DNA of 64,000 bases, taken from positions 53,769-117,768 of the forward strand of contig VWZF01006728.1 in the NCBI GenBank assembly GCA_013396755.1, read 5' to 3'. A program made the position numbers and the translations under genes. A model generated the notes under the pieces. It was given only the letters and a program-made list of their open reading frames with translations, ran no database searches and was not told where the DNA came from. Below are positions 26,049-38,914 of this stretch, in pieces (within the stretch, counting starts at the first letter, position 1; the number at the start of each line of letters is the position of its first letter). Origin of the DNA: Sclerurus mexicanus. Taxonomy: Eukaryota > Chordata > Aves > Passeriformes > Furnariidae.

Positions 26049-29000
26049 CACTGAGAATAAACACTTAGCAAACAAAATGGGAATGCTGACATATCTAATA
26101 TATCACATATATTATCATATATACTGACAAAAATTATGTAGGATTATTCACATTATTAGCAACAGAATATCTTCAGAAGAAAATCTGTATCATCAAGAAA
26201 GCAGCACAGCACCAGCTGCACAGGGTAGGATATCCTACCACTAGTTATTTTTAGCATGTTCTCCCCTCAATGACTTTGCAGCAGTACCCCAGGAGATTAC
26301 ATATAGTCTTTAAGGACAAAGTTAGATTGGTCCAATTCCACCTCCAAGCAAGGCCAGATTTAAAGCTGCATCTGATCCAACTCATCTTTTACCCTGCAGG
26401 GAATCCCTTCCTTGTTAAGATGAGAAAAAGCACACAACCAGAGGTAGTCAAAACTGTCACACCTTTTCACATGGGTATCGGTGGAAAAGGTTGACTTGGT
26501 GAACTGCAGTGAACAGAAGGCAAAGTCAAAATAGACTTTGAGTTTGAGGCCTATGGCACTGAGGTTAAAAAGATATTTTCCGAGTTTAATGGTCTTCAAT
26601 TTAGTTTCTGTGACAGCATCAGAGAAACTCCGTATTAACAAACCTATTACAATATGTTGGGTCATAGACTGGTTTTTGATAGCAATATATATACTGTTAG
26701 TAGCTTAATACCAAAATGAGAAGGAAATATCATGCACCCCACCTCAGAGTCCACACATGATTACCATCAGCATTTATAAGTAATTCTCCCAGTAAGTCAA
26801 CTTTTTGCAGAGGTTTTGCCAAAATCCAGATTTAAAAAATATTAATTAAAAAAAAAATTTAAAAAAATATAAAAATCAGGTCTTACTTTTCTGAAAACAA
26901 AAAAAAACACACAGAAAGCTTTAGCTTTTTAATTTTCCTATTATAGTCAGATTTTCATGCCCAATAGTTTCTTTGATTAACAATATTCAAATGCTTTTAA
27001 AGCTTGGTAGCAAAATCAGTCTGAAAATTAAGACACTGCATACCAACTCACACGTTAATTTTGGCAGTTACCAGTCTCTGAAAACAAGAGTTTATAATGG
27101 AAATGCTGACACTGTATCAGTGAGAAGGGCACCACTATAAAAATAACATTCAAATCATTATTTCAGTAGGGTGAAATAGGGCAATTTCTGAACTGGAATG
27201 TGGAAAGCTCTTGAATGCCACTTTTCTGATGCCTTTGGGAAAAAGAAAATAAAAATCCTCCAAATTTTGAAAAGAACTACTCTAATCATAAAATGCAATG
27301 AAATCCAAACACTGATTACCAATAAGTAATATACAAAGCATGAAAAAGCTCACCTACAGAAAAAAAAAATCTGCTAAACTGTCTAAACACAGGATTTGTT
27401 CTCAAAATCAGTGCCAACTAATAAGATGACGTACTTAACAATTTCTGTAGCACTGTGGAGAAAAGTGTAAGAATAATTTGTGAAAAGTCATGCAGTTTCC
27501 TTATGAACAGCCAGTTTACTGTGAAGCAAGGCAATGAAGCGTATTTACCTGTTTCTTTACTTGCTCTCCTTTCTAACTCTTTCCTGTCCCAAATCCTTTT
27601 GTCCTCTAAACAGCAAAGGTACTCTATGTTCTATAGCTATTAGGTGACCACATCTTTGCTCATTGTACAGTACGTTGCATTCTCTATAATGCCAGTCATT
27701 ATTCTTCCTGACTTCAGTAGCTTTCCCTAGCTGAAGCTTTTAAGATTAATGAGGCGTTTTTTTCTCAATCAAGGCACTTTGTACCTTACACTTTCAGAAG
27801 ACATGCAGATGACTTATTTAATATTATTTGATTTTTTTAAATTGTTGAGGGGGTTGATTTATGGCTATTTTTTGTTCATTAGCATAGTATAACTCTTCTC
27901 TTTTGTTAATAATTGCTATCAAACAGGACATAGTGCCTAGCAGAATACAAAGATATGCTATGCATCAAGAATCCAGGTATATTCTGGAGGGTGAAAATCT
28001 GACATAAAGTATTGTAAAGCATACCCCTTCAGCTACTTACAGATGCTGCAACTGCAAAAGAACACTATGGTTCTGAATCTCAAAAGCAGTTTCCTCTGAT
28101 AATATAAAATGGAATATCCATCTAGGGAAAGTCTGGCCCTCTCAGTCTGAGTCCACATAGACATTTTTCTATTTCCATATTTTCATGATGTTCATAGTTG
28201 GGATTAACACATAATACAGTTTCATTTAGCTATTAAGACAGGTGTCATCTCTACAGTGGTCTCATGCTTCATTACTTTGTAAAATCACAGCAATATAAAA
28301 AAGCCTAATAGAGACCAAATTTTCCATGAAGTTAATGCAACTCCCATGATTTTAAGAAAGCATAATTTAACAGAATTTAAACCAATATTTAAATGTGTAA
28401 GCAAAAAGAATGAGAATGAATTTTTCCTCCGAAGAAATGAACTCTGAACTTTGAAACAAGGTTGCATCAATATTTCATAACTTCCACTATATTCTTCATT
28501 GCACATAACGTTTCTTTCTCCTTGTATTCTAATCAACCTCTCCTTTAGGATTTAATGTCTTGTCCAGAAGGGAATTTCTCAGACAGGTCGTCTTCAGCTA
28601 AAACTCCTTCTTTTAGAAATCAAAGTGAAGAGAAAGGAAAACAATTTCAGACACCCAAGAAGTTGAAGTTTCAAGGAATAGGTTAAATCTTCTCATTTTG
28701 TTCACTTCTCTGATTAAAAAAATTGGATTTTGGAAGGCATGTGTATATACAATTCCCACAGAGAGTCAGAGTTCAAATATGTTTCAGATCTTCTGCAACA
28801 GCTGCAGATTTTTAGGTATGCTTATCCTGAACAAAAATTTACATGAATGCAATTTTTTTGTTTCATGTAGAAACTTGAAGTCTGAATGGTGTCAATTGGA
28901 ATGTAAAACACAGTCAGTCTATACTCCCTACAGTGAAAAAAGGTCATGCAAATAAGTAATTTTCTTTCATCTCCCTCTCAAGAGATACACGGTACTACAT

Positions 29001-29072
29001 AACAATTTAAAATATCATATGTATAACAACAGATACAGAAAACACATTCTGTGTTCAGTTTTGATCCACACT
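26049..29072. other. AT-rich intronic stretch, no gene seen
   Basis: No exon or known transposon identified. 26830-26910 is strongly A/T-rich simple sequence. Confidence 0.5.
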
Positions 29073-29513
29073 TGTCCTAGTTACAGGGGCCGGGACCAGT
29101 TTATTGCTATGTGAGTGTAACCAAAACCATGTATTCTACACCCTCTGTCATTTCTGATGAACTGTTAATAATGGATTATTTGCAGCAGCTGCCCAGGGCA
29201 CACCTGACCCCTCAAGCTACAAACTGGGTGGTTAAGGAACCCTGTGAGACAGGGGTGTGTTTATGTCTTCACATCAATGACTCAGCTGTGATAACTCCCC
29301 TCCAGGAAGGTGTTAGCACCTTCACACCCAGCCTGAGGTGTCTGTAATNGCCCAAGCTGCTGGGTTTTGCCTCTGGTTTAGTGGGTCAAAAGCCAGGTTT
29401 TTTCTCTGTATCACTGCATTGACTGTAATCTTTTTAGTAAATTGTAATTCTGACTTGTTATCTCTCTTGAGCTGGGTTCATTTCTCCCACTGGTTTACCT
29501 TTAAACCAGCACA
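29073..29513 (+). mobile_element. Solo LTR (ERVL-like by TSD length) with 5-bp target-site duplication
   Basis: The element starts TGTCCTAG and ends CAGCACA, so it has the canonical TG...CA ends. It is flanked by the perfect 5-bp duplication ACACT (29068-29072 and 29514-29518). Its 5' and 3' parts match the LTR at 58320-59054. About 300 bp of the middle, including the TATA region, is missing at a point marked by a single N (29349), so the deletion may be an assembly fault. A 5-bp duplication favours class III (ERVL), but LTR similarity to a database family was not tested. Confidence 0.85.
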
Positions 29514-29523
29514 ACACTATACA

Positions 29524-29985
29524 AAATAGTTATGGTCAGACTGGAGAGGTCCAGAGAAGGGCCATAAGGATGATCAAAGGACTAGGAAACCTATCATGTG
29601 GGGAAAAGCTGAGAGAACTGGGTTTGTTCAGCTGTGAGAAAAAAAGGTTTAGGAGACTTTATCATCAGGTTCCAGTATTTAAAGGGTAGATGCAAAGAAG
29701 ATGGAAACTACCTTTCTTACAAGGAGTCACACAGAAAAGATGAGGGCTAATGGGTACAAGTTACTCCTGGAGACAATCTGATTAGACAGAGAGGTGAAAT
29801 TTCACACTGAGAACCACTGGAGTAATGTACCCAGGGAAGTGGTGAGTTCCCTACAATGGACACTTAAAATTCAGCTGGACATGGTGTTGGGCCATCTTGT
29901 CTTGACTGTGCTTTTGACAAAAAAGGTTGCACCAGATGACTGTTGAAGTCCCCTTCCAACCTACTATTTTTTGATTATATAAAAA
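29524..29985 (+). mobile_element. CR1 LINE, 3' fragment
   Basis: Begins with 'tggtcagactggagaggtccagagaagggcca' type sequence and ends with 'gttgaagtccccttccaacctac'. The tail is decayed. It lies directly right of the solo LTR. Confidence 0.85.
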
Positions 29986-31419
29986 AAAATTAATATTTTT
30001 TTAATTATTCAAAAAATAAACATACATTTAATTCAAGCAAAGCATAAAACTTTAAGCTTCAAGTTGGTACGAATAACATAAACTGCAGAATTTTAAACAG
30101 GAAAATAGTACTCTGGGCAGTATATTAAATTCAGTTGCTTTTTTAATGGATGTATAGAAGATTAGTTAAAAGAGAACTACATTATCTTAAGTAAAATGCT
30201 AAGATTAGATAAAATTACTGCACTATTTTGAAGTGAAAGCTGTTAGCAAAATCTAGGGTTATTGTACAAACTCTGAAGGGACAGAAATATTATCCTAAAA
30301 TGACAAATAGGACCAAATAACTATCAGCAATTCTTATCATGCTGATGTCCAGAATGAGGTTCCATATAAGAAAAAATAATACATTTAAGTTGCATATCAA
30401 ATTGATAATTTTTTCTGCAAAGAGGACCACAGTCACACTGCTTCACAATAAATAATACTGTTCAAACAAGCAAAAGAGAACTATAGGAAAAACAAGCTTC
30501 ACTGTCTATTTTATCGTTCTGCCTCAAGGCACAATCAAGTCTTCTTCAACTATTTCTCAAAAATGTTTGTCTAATGTGCATTTTAATACTGTAAAGGAGT
30601 AGCTTCTATAAAATCTCTATATATCCTATTTCTGTAATTCACTAGCTTTAGAAATAAAAATTGAAAAAAAATATTTGTGGTATTAACTTCTGCTGATGTA
30701 GCTATTGGTTGTGTTACTCTTAGTCATATACATATAATTTTAAATGACAGAATGTGACTTTTTTCCTTCTGCCTTTCCCTAGCTATACTAAGATTAAATC
30801 TTTTCAACTCTCCCTTATTGGAATGATTGAGATCTATCAGGAATGATTACAAGAATTTTGGTTTATTGCTATTTCAGTTGCAACTCTTGTTTTCTTCCAT
30901 CCTGTTCAGGCACATGGTTTTTTGAACCCTGTATGTTCACTACGAGACACAGTTCTTCAGCTGGCCTCTCACCAAAGCTAAAGAGAACACAGAGATTGTT
31001 CCTTTTTTTTTTTTTCCCCAGGCTTTGCTTCTGTTACAAGTCTTAACATCCTCACATGATGTTTCAGGTTCTATATGATGACTTATGTTCAGTTGGTGAC
31101 CAGAGTGGTCACAACTGCAGCAGGTAACAGGAGCTACTCTTTAGGTAGAGACTCCTATCTTACGCGTGCATAGCTGACAACTACTAAGTCCTATACATAT
31201 TACTGTTGAATTCCATATGATTTATGTTACACCATTTCTTCAATATAGTTTAACACTTTGGTAGCTTTACATGAAGTGTACTCGCCCAGCTCATGGGCAA
31301 ACATCTTAAACATCTTAAACCAGTAGACTAGTCTAGATTTCCACATATCTTAAGGGCATGAAAAGTAATTGGTAAGCAATGCCCAGAACTTTATCATTCT
31401 CTGAATAATTTTAAGAGTC
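29986..31419. other. Intronic sequence, nothing recognised
   Basis: AT-rich; no exon, repeat or motif identified. Confidence 0.5.
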
Positions 31420-31795
31420 TGATGAGAATGATGGCTGGTGGCCTGAGATATTAAGCGTTGAAAGCAAATCCACACTGCTATATGTTTGGCAATTACTGAT
31501 TTTCACCATATCTCTTCTTTCACTGCAGAATCTGTCAGATTTTAAAAAACTATCAAAATTTCTGAAAGTTAGGATGCATAAAATCTTTTGCTTATTCCTT
31601 ATTCCCATGATCTGTCTTAAATACACGTCTCTTTGTATTCTGTTATTGTCTAGGTCTTTAGAAATTGATAGATTCATCACCTGTTCAGTACTTTTCTTGG
31701 TATCCCAGATAGGTTGATTGCCACCTAATTCCTTGGGTCTCCCATCTCCTGCCTTTTTAAAAATCAACAATAAATTTTCCTGGCTCATGACATCT
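31420..31795 (-). mobile_element. Ancient CR1-type reverse transcriptase relic
   Basis: A minus-strand frame of about 125 codons is open by chance. It aligns loosely with CR1 RT: 'LIFKKAGDGRPKELG' matches the FKKG---NYRP block. 'STEQVMNLSISKDLDNNRI' matches the EQ---AIS--L--N--I block. The terminal 'SSVDLLSTLNIS' sits where V-D-V-V-Y-L-D-F-S-K-A-F-D is expected, with the catalytic Asp lost. It is clearly older than the other CR1 copies here. It is not a gene despite its open frame. Confidence 0.55.
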
Positions 31796-33864
31796 CACCT
31801 AAGCTCTGCAAACTTTCATAATACCTAATAGCTCTGAGATTGCTTCAGCATCTCAACCGTTTTGAAAGACACTATTATTAAAAATTGAATCAGGTATCAT
31901 TCCTGTATGAGTATATAACAAAGCATTATTCCCATCCTTGAAACAGTTGGATTTTGCAATTTAACTCCGGTAACAGATGTCTACTATCTACTACACTTAC
32001 ATCTTTCAGGTGAAAATGAACAGCTCACATTTACATGTGAATGACATCTAATAACAAAGGCAACAAGATACCAGATTAGAGGACGAGTCTATAAGTAAAT
32101 GTAATATTAGTGAAGTATATTCAATCTCAAATATTTCATTAACACTTCTCAACTTAAAGACAACTTAAGGCATTAAGAATGGAACTTTATGCCACAAACG
32201 TGTCTACATGAAGAGCTCTCTTGGGGTACAAGTTCATTTCACTCAGGTTACCAAAACAAATCTACAGAAAGATGAAGTTGTTAGTACTAATGATTCAGCT
32301 GTACAATAATCAATACACACAGAAAATCACAGCGAGTCAGTTAAATATATGATAGGCAAAGTTTACATACAATAAATTATCCAAATGGCCAATGCATACT
32401 GTCCAGTCTTTGTATAGTGAAAATGATCCTCCATTTCAGCCCTATTACCTTCATTTTACCTAACACATAAAATTACAGACATACACTGGGCCTTCTCTTC
32501 AGTTCCTAGAGTGTGCTTTTGCAAAAATCCAATTCTAAAAACAAATTACATAAAATTTCCATTCAGCTATTTTCTGTATGGTTTTGATATATCTTTCACT
32601 GCCTCATCTCATGTCCTCAAATAACTTGGCTAAAAAAAGTACTTTCTTAAAATTCAGACCTTTCTTATTTTCAGAAATTTGTATGCATCATAATAGAATA
32701 AACATACTCTGTAAAATATGAATAATTCTTCTCAAATTAATGTTTTCCATAGTTGTTAATTTTCCCCCTAAAAGTGTGTCAAAGAAAAACTCCACTCAAC
32801 TTAAGCTTTAATCTTCTCCCCAACACTTTTATTTTTCTATCATATTATCAAGTTCCCCCTTTATTGACAAGTGAATATAAATTTGTCAAGTCAGTCACCT
32901 CACTATTGCTCTTAACTTTCACTTAGTGCTGCTATCTAAATGTCCTCTTTACTTCAAGAATACCTGTAAAATAATCTTAAAAGTCCAGAATACTTTTAGA
33001 ATCCTTTCTATAAAACAGTATTAACAAATTATAAGACTGAATTTTGTTTTACTTTTTCTTCAGTGACTTTTGCTTTGAAAATATACTGTAGTCAAAAGAC
33101 AGTTTCTCCAAATTTCGCCTCAAATGCATTTCTGTTATATATTAACATCAGGTTCCAAGGAAACATCCTAAATCTCTCAGTACTTTTTTAACAAAAACAT
33201 CTGGTTCAGTCCTGCTGCTGTCATACATGGTATTTCATGAATAAGAATGTTCTGCTTAGAACTCACATGCTTGCACATCATAGCTCTATCTTTCCTGAAA
33301 AGAAATTAACAAAGCTTTTTGATAGAGTAGTGGAGTTTTCTGACCCTGTTTGTTTAACTGATAATTAAATTCTGAGCTCATAGCAACCTGTCACTTGCTA
33401 GAACAGTTATGTTTTTCACCTCATCTTTTCCCTTACTCCAGAACACTAGTCACAAATGTATTCCAGGAGATCCTGAAATTCATGATTGTCTGATAAAAAA
33501 GCTGTAACAAGGTATTCAGGTAACCAATGAAAGATGAAAATTGGATTATACCTATCTAGGAGAAATCTCATTTTTTCTCTCCCTTATGTGCATTTTAATT
33601 TTCAGTTGTTTCCTTAAACAACATTTTTTACACAACTATATTCTGTTAGCCAATCCTCTTCACGAGTATATAAAATTACTCCAAGTTTGTCTATCAAAAT
33701 GCCATTATATTTTACATTGAAATCTAACCATCTTTTACAAATAGTTTTTCCCCAGCAAGTGTTCAGAAGAAATACACAGACTGTATTCCACATGAAATAA
33801 TGCATGTGCTACCTTTCTTGCACCCTTAAACATTTTCAATAGCTAAGTAATGCGTGAAACTTAC
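31796..33864. other. Intron downstream of the KDM4C PHD1 exon
   Basis: Begins (minus strand) with the donor GTAAGT at 33864-33859. No PHD2-encoding exon was seen here or further left. Confidence 0.6.
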
Positions 33865-33941
33865 AGCTGTCCAGGCTTCTTTTCTGCATCGACAACACAA
33901 CCATTCATTATGGATTTCTTGAGAAGGAACACCATAGCAAC
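33865..33941 (-). CDS. KDM4C: KDM4C exon, C-terminal half of PHD finger 1
   Basis: 77 nt. The acceptor is TTATTCTAG/GT at 33943-33942 and the donor GCT/GTAAGT at 33864. With the A left by the previous exon it encodes SCYGVPSQEIHNEWLCCRC, then RKEAWTA. It holds the CY and the W-L-C-x-x-C zinc-ligand pair of PHD1. It leaves phase 0, so the next exon should start with the E-C-C-L-C of the linker to PHD2. Substitutions against the mammalian protein (for example Q-E-I-H-N-E for H-E-I-C-D-G) avoid the zinc ligands. Confidence 0.95.
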
Positions 33942-36900
33942 CTAGAATAAGAGAGCTGTATCGATTATTATATTCTGCCTTTCTATCAATAATGTCATAC
34001 AATTCAATGTAGTAGAAAGCTAATTCCATAGTCTATGAAACATATCTACCCAAAACTCAAAAACCAACCAAACAAAACATAAAAAAGAAAAAAAAAGACC
34101 ACAAAAATCCCCATCAAACAAAGACACCCCTGCAAAACCAAGCCAAAACCCAAACCATAAAACAAAAACCCCAAACACCCAAAACCCCAAATCACAGAGT
34201 ATTTCTTATTTCTGTCAGTACAACAGCAAAACACCAATTCTCCCTGAAGTAAAAATTTGACTTACTATAATGACATCTACTCTGTGCAATTATACCACCC
34301 TTCCAAATATCAAGTTCTACTGTCTATAGAAGCTACTGCAGAATATCCATGCATTCATCAGCCACTCTTACAATAAGAAAAGAATGTTAGGTGAAGGAAG
34401 TTACTACCTACCTAAAATTAATAGCAATATTCACAAGTCCTTCAGCAGAATTTTACTCTGACTACTTAATAAGGGCATACTAACATCACAGAGTGGTTTA
34501 AAATATGAGAACCAAAAGAGAAATTTAATTTCTCATAATAGAATGAAGAATCAGAAATTTGTGATTACTGAAAGTTTCTAGGAAAGATAATTTTTCAATA
34601 TTTTCACAGCAACCATTAAAAAGTAATAGAAAATATAGCTTTCAAAAAAATTTAGCTGGTGATTTAAACATTACATATGGAAATGTTCTTCAAGTACTTT
34701 TAAAGACATTCTAAGAATTATTTATCAATAAAAGAAAATTTGAAGTCACATTTCTGCCAACAGAACAACTACATTATTTACTTGCATGAACCCGTATGCA
34801 ACACTTTGCACAGGAAATCAGAAGACTTGTTCCATCTTCTTCAATAAAGGCATTTGATGGATAGTTTTCAGTGTTTTCTTCACTATAAATAAAACACATC
34901 TCTGGAATAAGAGGTTTAGTCTTTTCATTTTCTGCCATCAGTGTTTCTGCTGAGTTTGCTTCCCTGAAAGTAGGACTTATTTCATCAGGATTGTTTGGCT
35001 GGAAAATACAAAATTTATATTTAAGTAAAAGAGAGTCTTAACTCTTTGACTATGATGAAACTACTCCTCCCTTCCCAGCTTTTGCACCAACAGTATAACA
35101 GTTTCGTGAGAAAATTAACTGCTTCTATGTATTTATCACAGTCATTCTGCATTGATTGTTCAAAATAACTGTGAAACTTAGAATAGAACTCAGCCTCCAA
35201 ACTGGTGTTATTGCAGTAGTGTTCCATGATACTGCATCTCTTGAGTCCTTTAACAGGGTCCAGTGCAACAAAGATTTCTTTCCTGGTTCCCATGCTGAAG
35301 AAATTTCAGTTTGAAAGCTTCAGAATTAGTAATAGAGTAATATGACAGAATTTTTAGTTGACATTTGACAAGTAATTCCACAAGACAGTATCAAACAGTG
35401 CTCTGCATTAGATGGTTTCTGTGGTAATACTTTTCCTGAAAAGGCCTAAGTACTGTGAAAACACTTTCACCTTCAACACTGAAGGAAGGTGACACAAAAG
35501 AGGCTCTGATAAAAAGTGTTTAAAAATGGGCATACAAGGAAATACCTAAAAGTGCTATTACAGTTTGCCACCTCAAATACTGAAATTTCAAGGGCAAGCA
35601 TACACACAGTAACACCAATTGTGCATAAATGGTAGTACAAGGCATAGACTGTCTGCAACCAAGGGTAGACATAGGTGAACAAAGTATCAGTTCTAATTTT
35701 AACAGTTTGGGGTTTATTTACTTCTCTGAAGAAATAAATAAGCTTATTTGGTTTATAATTTACTGGAAATTAAGCAGGCAAGAAGCTATTTCACACTTCA
35801 CCCAGAGATGTAGCTGTGAGAATCTTGCTTACCTTATAGTATGGCATGAGAAGAGTACAAATGGCACAATGAGGCTCCTTTTTTGCACAAGTTGCATTGT
35901 ATTCTTTTTCAGCATTGAAATTGGGTACTCTCGTCTGCCAAAGGTATACCAGAGGCTTGGCCCATGCCTCTGTCTCTTGAACTTTCTCTTCAATTAAGGT
36001 AGTCTCAGGCAGTTCTTAAAGAAAACAAACAATTCACTATATTGTAGTCATGGAACAAAAATAAACAACAATGAATCTGCCATATGTGCTAACGAAGATC
36101 AAACAATGTTGTAAGAAGTCTGTGTATGAATACAGGCACAGAAGTGTAAAATAATGTTGTGTCAGGACAAGTGCACAATTAAGTGCTTTGACACCTCTGT
36201 CATGAGCTGACTCTCCCATATACAGCATAAGAAAGTATGCCACTAATTCTACTGTTTACGATTTGTATTTCTATCCACAACATTTGAACTCACTCTGCCA
36301 CTCCACTTAATTCCTCCAACCTCTGCCCCAATCCCTCTATGAACTCTGTCCTAAATTCCTTATAGATGGAACATGTTGCATCCTGGCAAGCAGCACCACA
36401 CAAACCATTCCCTGCACAAAGAACTGCACCTCAACTCTTTACGGAGATTAACACTCATTTTCCAAAATGGAAAGAGAGACAAACTTCACAGCCAGGGAGT
36501 AACGGGGAATAATCAGATCAAAGAAGTAGCAGAATATACATTTAATAGGCAGGACAGTGACTCTTATATCTTTCATAATCAATGAGAAGGCATATAGGTG
36601 TTAATTAGAATAATCATAATGTGACTTGGGAAAGGAAAATGTGGAAAGTTTTGAATAAAACTTTCAGACAACAGAAAAAGGTCTACAGCATACAGTCCCC
36701 TTCTAATGATGTATTTAAGAAAAATTGTTTAGTTCAGAAGAACAAAATTCCAAGAAAAGAGAAATGTTTAATGAAGTACATTAAGCTGATTCATCACGTT
36801 CCTTCAGCCCATGACTGTCTTCTTCACTTTATGAAAATGCAGAGGCTTTATGGGTATGCTATGATAAATTGTCACACAATGCTACAAAACCACTATAAAG

Positions 36901-38874
36901 TTGACATTTCCATCATTGTTGCGTAAAATATTCACCAAAATATTTGTCTACAAGCAAGCCAAATGTAGTAAAAATAAATTAATTAATATATCTTGCATGT
37001 TAATTTTAACCTGTATTTTATAGTTTCTCAAGAAAACTAATATTAATTCAACAAATATTTGCCAACAATCCAGGTAGAAGGGCACACACAAAACAACTGC
37101 AAAAAAGCTGTCAATATTCAGTAGCAAAACTCTACGATGAATAACTTAGTTTCGAAAGAACACCAGTGAAGACATAGCTGAACCCAAGGAAAAGATGAAC
37201 ATGTAAAATTCCAGCATTACTTTTATAGCTCTTTGAACTACTTATTTTTCAAGTGAAAAGCTTAACAAACTTTCAGTTAACAACATTCTGTCCAATCATA
37301 TTTTTTCTACTGCTTGCAATTTTAAAGACCAGTAAAACAAATAGCTCTGAAATCTATGCCTCTGGTTCCATTTCTATCTATTTAAATTCTCCCTTACAGA
37401 ACCCTCTTACAAGTCAGCTTTACTGACCTCTTTTAAATTCTTTCTTTCACATTATTTTCTTTCAGGAGGTTATAGTGCCATTATTTTAAATATTTTCATT
37501 ATATTTCTGACCTTACAGAGAATTAGGAGCTTGATTGTGCTTTATGAAGAAAACAAAGGGGCACACAAAATTTGTTGTGAAGGTTTGTAACATCCTCCAT
37601 ATCTACTACCCACTTTGAAACTGACATCCTTTGATTGCACCACTCCATATCACCACCGAATAATTCTCCCATGAGAGTTGAAGCCTTCACCCTGAACCTC
37701 AGCCTCTTATGCTTTCCTTTATTCAAAAATCTGTCCTTGGATTTCCAGTCCTGGAACCATTTCTAGGAAGATAACTCTAGCTCTCTAGTTGAAAAGAATG
37801 AAGGAGACAGGAATAAAGTAATAGTTTAACAGCATTTTGTTGCTTTCAAAAAATTTGTATTTATTTTCAAACCTTATTCCAAATGAAGCCAGGGACAAAG
37901 TGCCCTACACATATGTACCAGACTGCATCTTTCACAACCTCAAAAAAATTTAACAGTATTTTAATAAATTAATTTTCTCCTTTATTTTATGTTTAGGACA
38001 ACTACTTCCAGTTAGCTATCAACTAGGAGCAAACACGCATTTGCCCCAATCTCTATCATCTCTAATTCTGCCTTCTACCTCCTCTGAAAACATTGAGACT
38101 GTCTTCTCAATGATCCTTTACTGCAGTCTATTGTCTCCACATGAATTACACAAGCCCTCTGATATGATCCTCCTGTATATTACACCATGCAACCCCTCAC
38201 TCTTCATCTTGAAGCCAAGAAGCAGAGACAGGAAAGGAAAAATATCCCTCCTCCTTTCAGAGGGAGACTGCCTAACCCAGTACTTCTTAAAGGAATGTTA
38301 CACTAACAAGATACAAAATTCAGAGTAATCAGAATATATGTTCTTAAGGATTACAACCTTTGTGTGATCCTCTGTTATCAGTACTGTATGGCTATTGGAT
38401 TTCAGTTCTCCTCAGGAATTTCCTAGGCAACACAGAGCTTAAATTATCATCTTTCAAGGGCTTCAGAAATATTAATTTATCTCCTCATAATCTACATTCC
38501 CCAACCCACCAAAATAAAATAAATTGATATTTAAAAAAAAAAAGTTACAGAGTACATGACTTCCATTGCAGACGATGACAACAATGCTGCCTTAAACAAC
38601 TTCCTCACTAGGTAGAATGTGCAATCTTCTCTGTAAATATTCTGTATCAGTAGAACTTAAGCAGTTTCACTTTGTGTGCTTTTTTCAAGGTGCACCAGTA
38701 TCAGTGAGAGGAATAATTTCCAGAGCAGCTTCTCAACTAGTAAGATGGAGTTACCTTCCTGGTTTCCATATAGTCAGAGAAGTTACGCACAATGAGTAAA
38801 ACCTGAGAATTTGGTTACTCAAAACAGGCAAGAAAATTAAAAAAAAAAAANAGGGAATGAAAAAAACCAAAAAA

Positions 38875-38914
<40 letters not shown>

